A stretch of 64,000 bases of DNA from positions 10,946,458 through 11,010,457 of the forward strand of contig OZ024891.1 in the NCBI GenBank assembly GCA_964017195.1. The letters are read 5' to 3'. This document shows, in pieces, positions 1 to 11,700 of this stretch. Made by a program: the position numbers and the translations under genes. Position 1 is the stretch's first letter, and every line of letters begins with the position of its first letter. The DNA comes from Siderastrea radians. Its lineage: Eukaryota; Cnidaria; Anthozoa; Scleractinia; Rhizangiidae. Below the pieces are notes generated by a model that saw nothing but the letters and a program-made list of their open reading frames with translations, was not told the origin of the DNA and ran no database searches.

Positions 1-988
1 GTGCACTAAGCGCAAAAACGTGCAGCACGCTCATTCTCCTAAAAGTACGAAGCAATCCACCGTATCGAAAAAGATGGTTACTGGTACATTAAACCATAAT
101 TCTTAGGGCAGAAAAACCCTAAAAACGTCCATAAAAACGCAAAGAAAAGTTCTAAGGACTTCAAACGTAGCATACACAATGTTCCTAGCACAGGGACAAA
201 TTTATGGAAAAATATGACTTTTTATGTGCCTATTGGCTGTATTAGGTTTGCAAGGTATTGTGGTAAAATGTACAGCTGCCATCTTTTTCCGTATGGTGGA
301 TTTAAGACGAAATGGCACTAGGAACATTTTAAGCGTTCTTGTACTCGCCAACGCCCTCAGTTCCGTATTATCTTGTGGTGGTGGATCACCACCGCCGCTT
401 GTTCGTGGACAGAGTGCCGTAATGAATGGAGAGACGATTGGTCTCCGGGCATTCAAACGGGACAGTGCGTTGAACAGACCCGTAGAGCCCATCAGACATA
501 CAATTTTCATCAGGGCTCAGGATCGTGTCCTGCTCCAGTACCCTGCAATCCTTTGTCACCGCAATACAGGCTTGCATGTAAGATACCAACCTTTTTTTAC
601 GCCGCGTATGTATTATGTTGATGTTAATACAGATTCCTAAGAAAATACGGCAAGAGGAAAAACGAATCATTTCAGTTGGTGGTTGCTGGTATTTTTTAAG
701 AGGAATCCTGCAAAATTAAATTCCGTTATGCGTTTCGTTTTCAGCAAGATCCGTTTCACCTACAAATGCAGAAGTTATGGCATCCGACCTTGGCGAATTT
801 TGATAAGTAATGTGTTATAACAAATATAGCGTTACTCTGGTTAAATATTTTTTGTGTTCGAATATATTTAATGTAAAAGTTTAAAATCCCGACGTTTCGG
901 TTAAAACTTTAGCTTTCATCAGGGGGAAGTGATACAAAATTTTACAAAGGGCGTGTTGCAGATGAAAAAAATGCAAATTTTGAGCTAA

Positions 989-3456
989 TTCCTCGCGAAG
1001 CGAGGAGGGCCGAAGGCCCTCCTAGCGTAGCGAGGTTTATAAATTTGTCGCGTGGGGGTCGCGCGAGGATTGCTAAGGGCGGTCAAATCTCGATCTGCCG
1101 ATATATATTTCGATGGTGTCCGCACAGTTGCCTAGCAACAAAACCTAATCGCGACCGCTGACAGTTGCGCACTGTCATGTTTCTTCGGCGTGTTTCTTCA
1201 TTTCTTGCCTGCTTCGCTACGTACATTTACGTGCTCATATTTTTATTCATCGTCTGTGAACAAGTAATTAGACAGCAACCCCTGGTTTAACAAGTGGCTC
1301 AAAATCCATTCCGGGGTAGATTTACAACTGAAACTGAGCGTGAACGCCGACTTGAAATTCAACGCGAGCAACGAAGGTGAAAGAGTCGACGACAAGAAAG
1401 CACCGGTAGGAGAACATCGTTTACCGGTAATAGCCTAGCAAGACTAAAGCCGTCAGCAGGACACAAACAGGAGACTGGAATATTACAGGCGAGAAATCTT
1501 GGAACATGCACAACGTAGCTTAAATTTAGCTTGATAGCACAGCGCTGCCACAAAACGAGATTCCCCAACAACGCCAGAATCGATACAAGGTCTTCGAAAT
1601 TATAATTCAGCCACACCAATTGAATAATGACAATGAACTCAGCGGCTACAAACTCTTCGAGAAAATGTATGCTGAAACCGATCAGGACCGGCGACACCGA
1701 CTAGAAGTGCTTCGACAAAAGGATTTTGTTATAGAAGCAACGAGAGGCGACAAAAAATGCACGATCATCAAAATACTTTTGCTAGAAATTTACCTTTCCA
1801 ACGGACGGTGACTGAACAGGTTGGCTCAAAATTATTTCCTCTCTCTACCATTATCTTTACTCTTGATGTACTAGTAATTATTATCAACATGTAATTACTT
1901 TTCCAAGTATGATCAAAATTACAGATTACACAAGAGAAATGAAATTATTTCACAAAATAGGTTTCAGTTCCCACAACAATTTGCATATTTGTGTATGAGC
2001 AGTAAAAAGATTTAAATTCTAAGTTTAGGACGTTCCCGAAAAATATTTGAAAGAAATAATTCATATTGAATCAGTAAGAATTTATAAAAGTTTATGTTTT
2101 CCGTTATGGATATTGACCCTATTAATAGTTTAAAAATAATATTCAGATGGATCAGAAAGGACAATTTCTGTTCACAATTTGGTTTGGAAATGCACTTACA
2201 AGTACTGCTCTGCCTACACTAGCAATTACCACTTTAAAATGTGTAGCGGGTATAGGTACATCCATGCATGTATTTGATGTGAAACAAAAATTACTGCTTA
2301 ACATTAATTATTGACAATAATTTCATGCTACATACAGTGACCAGCATCACAGGTCTCCTCGCAGTGCACAAGCAAGCACCAAAATCAGGGGAATTGAGAT
2401 CCTGATCACCTTCAGCATGATTTGTCTATGTGAAAGTTTACTTACTTCTGAAGGTTTCACATGCTATAATCTACATTCACCCTTTCCCTTAATTAGCTAC
2501 TCTTGCTTTCCATACCAACTGACCTCCCTAAGTCCCAATGTAAACCTGCAAATTCTCCTTACTGGTCTTTGTACATTTCTTGTAGTACTAGTGCAGAGAA
2601 CTTCTTTCTACTGAAATTAACACTATTCATGTTTGGTGATCAATTCCTTAATTCTGATGACCTAATTAAAGCATTGCCATTGTAGGGAGATGCTGGTAAC
2701 TGGGGATTCAAGGGTTCACTTATTATTTTATTGTGACAATTATCTAATCCAATTTTTCTAGTGTGTTGGGGGGAATGAATGAACATGCTACCTCATCAAT
2801 ATGAAACTCTTTGCTTTGCTTGCCATTATTCTGTATTATTCTTATTTCAATTTTTGGGTAAAAATGGATAATTTTTTTTAATACACCGCATCACTCTTCA
2901 GCAGTAGTAGACTCCTGCTGCAGTATCTCAACCATTCAAGGGAAATAATGAATTGTGTTAGCTATTGACACTTGTCAATACCCAGTAAATAGAACAAAAG
3001 CTGTACAACAGAATCTAAAGGAAATGGCTGGGTAAATGTTGGAGATAACAAGTTCCAAGTTGGAATTTGAACTGCATTTCTGATAAACCTATACTCTCAC
3101 CCAACCAAAATAAACAGAAACACCACACATTGGCCCTGACAACAGGTCCACAGCAATACTATATACATCCTCTCTAGAGAGCAATTTACCTTATGTCAGA
3201 ATGAAGAGAAGTGGGGTGGGGGGTGGGGTGGGGGCTGAACGTATTTTCTTATACATGACAGAGGATTGGATGCAAGTTACATGGAAACGACTGGGAACCA
3301 GAATGTTGATCTTAACTCCCAATTGGGGACCATTGTGGCCACCCATCCACACCTCCAGTTAAACCGAAATTCTATCCTCTCCCGACCCCCATCAATCAAT
3401 TTTGTGGTGCACCCGTGCCCGAGCTTCGCGAGGTTCTGCGAGTCACGTATTTCTAG
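989..3456 (+). mobile_element. Non-autonomous or decayed Helitron in gene B intron 1
   Basis: Units 2 and 3 show the empty site. The insert lies between A and T, opens with TTCCTCGCG and ends CTAG. A 5-bp stem (ttcgc/gcgag) lies about 10 bases before CTAG, as expected of Helitron 3' ends. Just inside the left end are three consecutive 15-base palindromes (991-1005, 1006-1020, 1021-1035). Remnants of the Arg/Glu-rich N-terminal repeats of Helitron proteins are visible at about 1321-1380 and in the ORF around 1660-1730 (AETDQDRRHRLEVLRQ). No Rep or helicase domain remains. The rest is AT-rich and without genes. Confidence 0.78.
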
Positions 3457-3850
3457 TATAAGTCTGTCCTTTAAAGCTAAATTCAAATACCCATACTGCA
3501 AATGAAAACCTTCGTTCCGATTGAGCACCGGATTCTTGCAATCTCCCATGACACTTGAAGGCGTCTGTTACGCCAATTTGGTCTTCTACTTAAAATCCTG
3601 GACGACTCCCAGGAGATGGAGTGACCCAAACGTAAACAACGTCATTACCAAAAGAAATTAATACATTGTCTCCCCTTTGACGTACCATACGCTCATTGAT
3701 ATGATACTGATCAGAAATATTTGCTAGTTGGGAAAAAGTTTGAAATAACTACAGTATAGTAAAAGTTATCTTATTTTAACTTGTTTGAGGCTTCATCAGA
3801 GCCTTCTGTAGACAGTGCGAATCAATAAGGCGTTTTGAATTGTCCAGGCC
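3457..3850 (-). mobile_element. Old Penelope-like relic in B intron (unit 1)
   Basis: Read on the minus strand, a short stretch (about 3495-3549) carries KNPVLNRNEGFHL, resembling the end of the GIY-YIG domain of Penelope-like elements. A CTGATGA-type motif lies at about 3791-3801 on the same strand, and CTGATGA...GAAAC lies at 891-922 across the Helitron. The relic is in all three units, so it is older than the array. Confidence 0.4.
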
Positions 3851-4856
3851 TTCAGGGTACTAAGAGCAATTACAACATTTCGTTTGCATGGACAGTTATT
3901 AGTAAGATTAAACTGATAATTCGCAGTCCTGCAATCAAAGCTAAAAAGCTGAAAAAATCAATCTGGTAATTAAGCCCACTTAATTGTCAGAAACGTTCAT
4001 ATAGCGGGCTCAGAATTCACTGAGAAAGAAAACCACTGTTGTTTTCAATACCACTGGAATATAACATGAAAGTTTTATATCAAAGGCATTGACATCATTC
4101 CTTCGAATAACGATAATATACACATGTAATCACGACTAAGTGAGGCAAAGTCATTGTCTACCATCGAAGATCATAGCTCTTCAATAAATAGTATCTAGAA
4201 GAGCATATTATTTTTCGGCCACAGTCGACACCAGCTGTGGCTATTAAAAAATTGGGCCGCATTAGTTTTTCGTCAAAAAAGGGAGAATTTTAGATGCACT
4301 TTTGTACATGCGAAAGTAAACACAACTGTGCTAGTGTACGAAGATTACGCCATCGAATACGAACATACATCTCGCATCTTTTTATTAAAACTCGAACTGG
4401 TTATGATATCAGATATATAAAATTCGACCTTGCATATTTCAGAGGAGGGAAAATAAAAAAGAGAAACGTAGGCGATAGGAGACTTTGTCATAAAAATCTT
4501 GATGGCCGGATCAAGCCAATCGGTAATCATTGAGTGGTGTTAAAGGCAAACAGCGAAGTCGATTGAAACAGCTGTGTTTGAACTCGTAGAAATAATATTA
4601 ATTTCTTCGCAGAAGCATTTGCGGAGCATAGTGATTACTATTCATAGGGAAGGAAAGTTTAGAGAATCTAAAATGCTCCCACTGAATAAGTTTCGATAGG
4701 ACCTGAATAAAGCTGTATTCCTGATTTGTTGAAAAAGGCTAAAGGTGATTTCATTCAGTTGCATTTCGCATCCTTTCTGTGCGTCATTGTTTTGAGTGAT
4801 TAGCGCGCACATGAGCATACCCACGTTTGGAACTTCATAGGTTTTCTATGAAAGCT

Positions 4857-4937
4857 CAACCTTGTTCCAAGGCTCTCTCTTCCTCTCGTCCCTCGCTCCA
4901 GGGGAAGATAAGAAGAGAGACCCTGGAAACGAGGTTG
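4857..4937. mobile_element. 81-bp inverted-repeat MITE, hAT-like (unit 1)
   Basis: CAACCTTGTTCCA and TGGAAACGAGGTTG form the ends, flanked by a 9-base direct repeat ATGAAAGCT. It is also in unit 2 at about 18592-18672; the region is deleted in unit 3. Confidence 0.6.
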
Positions 4938-5348
4938 ATGAAAGCTTAGCTGTTCAGAGAAATAAATGGTCGCTTTCTCCCAAACGAACTCGGTAACCAT
5001 ACACAGGACCAAATATTCCCCTCTGACTTGTCCCATGAATTCAAACTAGTACGTTTGAATTGAAGAAAATAGTCTCAGGGAATTGTTCCCTCAAGATTTG
5101 ATTGTCCCCTTGTGTGTACTGTCCGAGCGACAAGTCCCAGCAGCGAAATAAAAGAATAAAGTCAACAAATCAAGGACCAAATCGGACAATTCTTGGCAAC
5201 ACGTCCCGTCGAGTGCACGCTCAAGAGACAATCTTGTAGCAAATCGCTGCAACCAGGTTATCTCGTAAACACTACAAGGGATTTGCTATTGCCTGGAAAA
5301 AGTCCCCATCGCCTGTCCCTTCAAAGGTGCTTACTTTAAATATTAATG

Positions 5349-5727
5349 ATATATATACAAGGCTAAAAAAGATAAAAAGGGGGGTATAAACAATTAAAAT
5401 GAACCAAACGTTTTCGACAAGTATGTCATCATCAGGGTTAAAAGGCCGTTCGTGATTTGCATGGTTTTTATACTCAGGTTATTCCCGAAGGGAACAACTG
5501 CGCAACATAGCAATTAAATTGTTTGTTCAAAGTTGGGCTCCTTTGTTGGATAATTAGGCCCTCGATGATCTTTCTCTTAAAATAAGATCTTGCTGAGCAA
5601 AGGACTCTCCACTGGAATGAGTGACTTGGGTTTTCCAAAAGGTGACGTGCTGGTTCCGAGGTGTGGCAGATATTTGAATGTTCAGTTATTCGCACTTCAA
5701 AATTTCGCATTGTTTCACCTAATGTTC
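5349..5727 (-). mobile_element. 5'-truncated Penelope-like element with hammerhead-like motif
   Basis: Absent from unit 2. TAATG is duplicated at 5344-5348 and 5728-5732. The minus strand encodes the C-terminal end of a GIY-YIG-type endonuclease (ITEH, HSFQW, KRKIIE and PTLNKQ at typical spacing, 5474-5710). Downstream on that strand is CTGATGA, a GACA/TGTC stem and GAAAACG (5409-5435), the layout of the hammerhead ribozymes known from these elements. Family is by eye. Confidence 0.68.
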
Positions 5728-6119
5728 TAATGTTCTATACTATTTACTTAATGCTTCTTATTTCCCACTGCAGGCTCCAGTAAACATGCGTATTACTGTC
5801 CCTTCCACCCGTGGTCTACTTGGTTTCCTGCTGTTTCCCCAGGGGCAAACGGGAAACAAAGTCGTCATTGTGACTACAATGAGCAAATCCGGTATGATGT
5901 AACGATTGGCGGCTGCAGTGGCATCCCAAGCTCATGTGGTTCGCGGGAGTACAACTACAGGGACTGCTGTAATAACTAGCAACTGGTCAGTGATCTACGC
6001 CCTGCAGTTCACATTTTAAAGGTACGTCATGTAGGACTGTTATGCTGCTACGTGCCGAAGCTAGTGAGCATCATTTGAAATCAGCAGTTTGATTATACAT
6101 CAGTGTTAAAGCGACCCTC

Positions 6120-6590
6120 TAATCTAGACTGAATCTTTAATTTAGACTATGTACGTTCCTTGACATCTAGATGGTTATTTCTTCGTCTTCTTCAGTTGGC
6201 ACTCTCCACCGCGTTTGTTTACAAACTGCCTTAATTTCCTGTGGACAAATTCCTGCCCAGTGACAAAAATGCTGTTTCTCGGTGCAAGAATTGGACAACT
6301 TAGTTCTCTTTATACCCTTTGTACTTAATTCTTCTCAATGAGGATGTGTTTTTAAAAAACCTCAGCAGCGTATAAATATCATATTCTGCTATTTCTTATC
6401 ATTCATGCCAGACTGTGATCGTACTCGCCACTCCAAAAGTTAGCCAGCTCCGAAAGGAGAGATATAATGTGAAAGAATCGACGCCAAAATTAACATCTGA
6501 CTATTCTAGAAAATTAATAGTCAAAAAGGGACTCTTTTATGCGAAAACTGAAGGTATATTTTCTCATTTGTCATGAATTCGTGCGGCCAC
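6120..6590. repeat. Post-B segment paralogous to the post-A segment (unit 1)
   Basis: Stretches such as 'gtgacaaaaatgctgtttct' and 'ggtgcaagaattggacaac' and the following 'catgccag' block recur after gene A at 13380-13800. The same pairing holds for 19490-20300 with 26720-27480 and for 34600-35360 with 42900-43240. No convincing gene lies in either copy; short ORFs here are unsupported. Confidence 0.7.
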
Positions 6591-6851
6591 TAGCAAAAGC
6601 AAAGAAACATTTTAAAAAATCATACCCCAATTTAAATTTCTAGTCTTCAATAATGTGATACGTCTCCCCTTATTATTGAACGTGATGTTTTTCCCTTTAC
6701 CTGCAAAACAGTCACCATCATCCACTTCATTAATATTCTTTCAGAAATGAGGACAACGTTATTCCATGAAAAGTCCACGAATGCTCTGCTTCGCAACTTT
6801 TTTCCTCTCGGTTCCGCTTTTCGCAGCGAGGCAAAACGACTATAACGCAAG

Positions 6852-6942
6852 CAACCTCGTTCCCAAGACTTTCCCCCCTTTTTGAAGTTGGAGAGGCTCC
6901 AAATTTTTAAAAAAGAGGGAAAACGTCCAGAGAACGAGGTTG
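6852..6942. repeat. Fold-back MITE with CAACCTCGTTCCC ends
   Basis: The left end CAACCTCGTTCCC pairs with GAGAACGAGGTTG at the right, and the Lys/Pro-like G and A tracts between also pair. Copies are at 20845-20936 and 35893-35983, so it predates the array. Confidence 0.6.
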
Positions 6943-7520
6943 TACTGCAACATTTTTTTCTCGTTTACTAGGAAAAACATGTTTACCGTTTGACTTCATT
7001 AAGTGCGAATCCCACAGGCCTTGTGGAATGGCTTGTCTGCAATTTACACTCTGTGTTAGCAATATTTGCATTAGAAAACCACAGCAACTGAAAAATAGCC
7101 ATGTCATTCTCCTGTCGCTTGGGGGTACGTGGTAAATTCACCTGGTACCGTCTCTCAGGCTACTCCCTTGAGGCGGAACCTAGTGAATATATCACATACC
7201 CTTAAGAGGGACAGATAAAAACCCTTACAAATCAAAATTCCGAACGCAAACCTCCCCCGCCCCCTTTACCCAAGCTTATGTCAAGCTGATACATTTAGGC
7301 TCTACTAAACATGTCCCATTTCATAAATGAATGCTTTACATTTTATTGGTAGCAATAGGATGCTAATTGCCTTCACTGTCTGTGTCATATGATAATAATA
7401 ACAATAAAAATATTGTTTTATTAAGACGTAAAGATGCCTGTCAAAAATGGCTCTTTCGAATTTGGCACACAAATTCAGCTATTCAAGATGACAAACAATG
7501 CTAAATTACACAGAATCGAC

Positions 7521-7529
7521 TATAAAAGG
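7521..7529 (+). promoter_or_regulatory. TATA box of gene A copy 1
   Basis: TATAAAAGG lies about 30 bases before the expected start of an untranslated exon that ends at a 'gtaagt' donor (7637). Box, spacing and donor recur in all three units. The TSS is inferred. Confidence 0.65.
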
Positions 7530-7549
7530 CCTGCAATAAAGAAAACCTC

Positions 7550-7636
7550 TCACTCTCGAAAGCTTTTCAACTGGGAGACTGATTTGGATCGGGTTTAACT
7601 ACAGTTCGACTGCGATAAACCACGGGCGTCAGTTCG
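7550..7636 (+). other. Untranslated first exon of gene A copy 1
   Basis: Inferred from the TATA box upstream, the 'ttcg|gtaagt' donor at 7637 and the acceptor at 8761-8764 just before the ATG exon. Equivalents are about 21512-21596 and 36590-36673. The 5' edges are estimates. Confidence 0.5.
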
Positions 7637-8276
7637 GTAAGTAGTAAATTACAAGTGAAATTTTCGGATAAAAAGCGAAACATTAGTCCTAAATTAGGAC
7701 TGAAAGTGCTGTTAAGCTCCAGTGGTCAAGTCTTTGCTATTAGCACGAGTAAGGGAGATTTTGAGAGTAGATTAAAACACGTGAAAATATGAGGCGAATT
7801 CCATTGCAGAATACTTCGCTGTGTACGTCGTTAGGCTCACAGCATTTTATACGCCAATCTGATGTCAAATAGGAAATTCAACTTCTAAACCCTTTTTTTT
7901 AACTTAAAAGTTAAAAGAGAGCTCTTTAGAAATGTAGAAGAGGTCTACACAATAATGAAAATGAAAGAGAACACGAGTTTGCTCCAGTGAGTTTGCTAGA
8001 AAGTTTTAGTTGGACTTCTTTAGGTCGATCTTGCTCGAAAGCTGTTCGCCGTGCATTTCTGAGCTGGAAGAGGGAACAACATGAGCCCGCTACCACCTGC
8101 GAATAGAAAAGACCTGGAGAGAAAGCAGAGATTTTCAACAATTTCGAAATTTGCCGAATGCTGGCTGGCTGGCTAGCTTTTATAGACGCAGACCTTGGGG
8201 AATGGTTAAAAGTGTAATAGAAGTGCAAGTCCAGGGTTAAATTGTTCTTGCTGGAATTTGAAGCGCTCAACGCTAA

Positions 8277-8398
8277 ATTTCAGAATACCCGGCCACTTAT
8301 TTCCATCTCATTGAATAACAATAGCGGCCTATAGTGTTATGTCTCGTTCTTTAAAGCGTTCCGATGAATGTAAATGAAGTGGCCGGGTATTCTGAAAT
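8277..8398. repeat. 122-bp fold-back MITE upstream of gene A exon 2 (5' UTR intron)
   Basis: ATTTCAGAATACCCGGCCAC and its reverse complement form the two ends. Present in units 1 and 2 (22230-22350) and absent from unit 3, so it arrived after unit 3 separated or was lost there. Confidence 0.7.
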
Positions 8399-8771
8399 AT
8401 ATAAAAAAATGAATTCTATTTCTTAAGGCTTGTTAAAAAAAAAATTATCAAGTATGTTTCAAGTCTTGATTGAAACAGAACTAAGGTTTGACTAACTCGA
8501 ATTTCTATTGGTAATGGTTTCCACAATGCTAGCTCGGCTACAAAAAATAGAAATTAAGGTATCCGTGAGTCGTACGGATTAATATTGATGAGCGTTGATC
8601 ATGAAGTCAAGTAGTGTCCGACGAACGGCAAAGATTTTTCGCAGGTCTGTTGCAGGTCAACAACTCTTGTAGATATGAAGGTTCTTGAGCACTTAATATT
8701 TAAGTTTAGAGGTAATAAACATTATCTTAGGGACCCTTCTGCTAATGCATCATTTTCTCTTTAGTTCAACC

Positions 8772-11700
8772 ATGGATCTGAAGATTTGCATGTTGTTGCT
8801 CCTGGTTCTATTGGTCGCTGTTTATCATGTACAAGGTACGTAAGCTTAAAAGTCAGTACTCAGAGCTACATTGGTGATCAACAGACTGAGCTATTGAAAT
8901 ATTAGCCTTCTTTCGAGAAAATAAAAGCAAGTAAAACTTTGGAATCCTTTATGTAAAGTAACAGTTTAATTAACTCGCACATGAACCAAATGTGGCGCGC
9001 ATTAAAACATTTATAATAACGCCTTTAATACGAATGGCTTAAATTCTCGTGATCAATTTGATTCTTTTCCAGCTGGTGGACTATGCGACTATCCTGTTGG
9101 GACCTGCACAAGTGTAAACGATCCCTGCCCGCCAGGCGATGAGCGCTGTCCAGAGTACGATAGCGACTGCTCAAGTGGAATTAACCACTGCTGCTGCCAC
9201 ATAAAAACAACAAGTAAGTTAACTATCACAAAGGGAGGCTGTCGGAGGACAGATTATTTGGAGACACTTGGGTGTACGCCTGAATAGCCAACTCCCGGGG
9301 ATACCCCGTCAATTTAGGATGGGTGTGAGCCGCAAAGGTTCTTAAGCCCTTCCCTATTTAAGGATAGGAAAGATAGAAAATCGAAAATTGATACCCTTTA
9401 ATGGAACAAACCCAACAAATGACGCCCTATTCAAGGAAAAAAACGATCACTAACAATGGTGGGAACATGTCACTTTTATTTCTTTTCTGTAACATGGGAA
9501 GTTTAGCATCAAGCATAGAATTTTGACTAAGCCTAGTTTAATAATTCGCCATCTAAACTATGCTTTACGTACTGCAATTTTAGTTAACAGAGAAAAGGAA
9601 CCCTATCTAAGGCCCTGTCCACACCGGGGGGGAGGGGGATTTTCTTCTCTCCGTTTTCAAAAAATTCGCGTCCGCACAGCGTCTTCGAATCCTTTTCGCC
9701 CGTCCACACAAAAACGTTACAACGATTGGAAAACACAAATACTGCTGACAGGGCATACGCATTTACCAGTAAAATAAGCCCACAAGACATAAAGTGGCAC
9801 CATTTTCTTTGTTTTGCGTGCCTGCCTTTGTTTCTTAGAAACTTGAAAATTTGGAAGGAAATAGTTTAAAGATGTTGCAGTCGACAGGACAAAAACTGGG
9901 TAGATCTAAGGGCAAGAGCAAGGCTAACTTGTTTGTTTGGACAGATGATAAAGGATAAAGTGTGGCACCTCAGGCAAAAATCGAAAAACAAAGCACATGC
10001 CGAGTGTAACTTTGACCTCCAATTTCATAAAAATAACCAGACTAAAAGGAACCTTAACTGTTTCCAACAAAACCTGTGTGGTTGAAACAGTTGATCCCAA
10101 TAGACCACCATCTTACATGTATGCCAGACAAGTTAACTGACCTTGTCGTACACTTTTTTCAAGGATGTAGCTTTCTATAAGAATTTTGAGGCTGAGAAAG
10201 TCTAATTTGAATAACATAGTCTCAATAGACAATGATCTTAAAAATATGAATCAAAGAAAGAATGATGTTAGAAATTTTCCCGGCAGATTTTACATGTAAT
10301 AATCTTAAATGTCCTGTTCTGCAGCCGCCCCTCCCCCACCCTGTGAAGAAGGCATCGACTTTAGTATCATCATGGATCGCTCAGGATCGGTCGGCTCCAC
10401 AAACTTTCAAAAGTGCAAGAGTTTCGTTAAAGACCTGATGGATACGTTCCAAATCTCTCCCCAAGGGACCCGTGCAGGGGTCATTGCGTACTCAAGCGAA
10501 TCAGAACTGATCGTTAACTTCGCAGATGACAACTTACAGACTCCCTCGGCCATGAAGGATATTATCGACAAGTATCTAAACTTAATATTTATTTTTATCC
10601 CCGTTCATTTTTACACGACAAGTAATCAGCAAAGCAAGTTCACGGCTACCTTTTGTTTTATTAGAAGGATTCATTTTTTTCGCCTGTTATTTAGGCAAGT
10701 CTAATTTTTGGAGAACCAAGTAACCCATTTTTGCTAAAAGGGCCACGCCTGTGATCAAAACCTGTACGACTGGGTCTGTTGCTATTTTTTCCTTTAAAAT
10801 AAACACGCCCCACGTTTTTTAATTTTTCCTTGGTTGCGCTTCTTTCTATCGTCAATTGATGTAAAGCAATACCTTTTGCCAACCTTTGAAAGTTATAGCA
10901 CACAGCGTAAGACGCACAAATTATAACCACAACTTGGACTTGTACCCAACAGGATCTCTTACACTGGTGGAGGAACACGAACCGACATTGCCCTTCAGAT
11001 GGCCAACTCTGGACTCTTCAGTTCCGCGGGAGGAGATCGTGGCGATAAACCAAACGTGCTTGTGGTGATCACAGATGGAAAGACGAACAGTGACAGCAAA
11101 CCATATCCCACTGTCCTGGAACCACTTATCGTAAGTTGGCTGTCATTTCCAAAATTTTATTCGGTTGATCAGATCACTTTCCATCCCCTTTTCTCCTAAA
11201 TTCTCCAACAGAAACCATGGATAAACCCAAATAAGCATTATTTCGCTTTTTTTAGTAATCCGGACTTAGCAGTCAACTGCATAAACATTGTATGCCTTAG
11301 CAGTAAATAGGCGTAAACTACCCGTACGTTCAGCGGCTACCTTTGTATGTGTGGGCGCAGTACTCTCGCAATCGGCGCGTTGGTGCTAAAAGACACTAGT
11401 TCGAGACAATTTGTTTCTTATTCCACCAAGGTCTGTACTCAGTGTCGGCTATTGAGGCTTGAAAGAAAATTGACCAAGTTCCAGGTGTAACCCTGCCGTG
11501 CTGTACAAAGTCAAATAAACATACCAACCAATTTGTTCTTTCTATATGTTTTGCACGACCGAACTGAGCGGACAATGGCATAAACAGCCTCCTGTTCATC
11601 TTAATAGCGGAGCCAGCGCGCTAGCGCGTCAGCGGAGCTCCATTGCCAAGGAAATTTGGTAATCTATCAAGCCAAAAAATTTTGGTAGCGACTAGTAGTC

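Larger units (their letters stand above)
312..5979 (+). pseudogene. Gene B copy 1: secreted Trp/Cys-rich TSR-like protein, frameshifted
   Basis: Exon 1 is 312-577 and exon 2 is 5774-5979 (acceptor 'ctgcag', phase-1 junction making a Cys codon, stop TAG). Exon 1 should give a signal peptide (as NILSVLVLANALSSVLS), a Gly/Pro linker and a segment with CSWTEC, EWRDDW, RRAH and SGSCPAPVPC. Exon 2 carries HPWSTW, a Lys-Gln-Ser-Arg-His-Cys stretch and a final CC. The Trp pair, basic residues and Cys recall thrombospondin type-1 repeats; that assignment is by eye. Relative to the unit 3 exon, this copy lacks one base near 322-328, so the ATG at 312 stops after six codons, and another in the Pro tract near 400. 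No intact frame starts from the usual ATG. Its 5.2-kb intron holds the Helitron and the Penelope fragment. The UTR appears to continue through a 'gtacgt' donor after about 6022. Confidence 0.68.

Noticed and set aside
4294..4533. 79-codon ORF identical in units 1 and 2 (also 18029-18268)
   Set aside because: It lies in the gene B intron, and the surrounding non-coding DNA is equally conserved between these recent duplicates; unit 3 has lost most of it.
5774..5893. Alternative frame of B exon 2 starting MRITVPSTRG
   Set aside because: The other frame joins exon 1 in phase and keeps the Trp/Cys pattern; this one has neither a partner exon nor family features.
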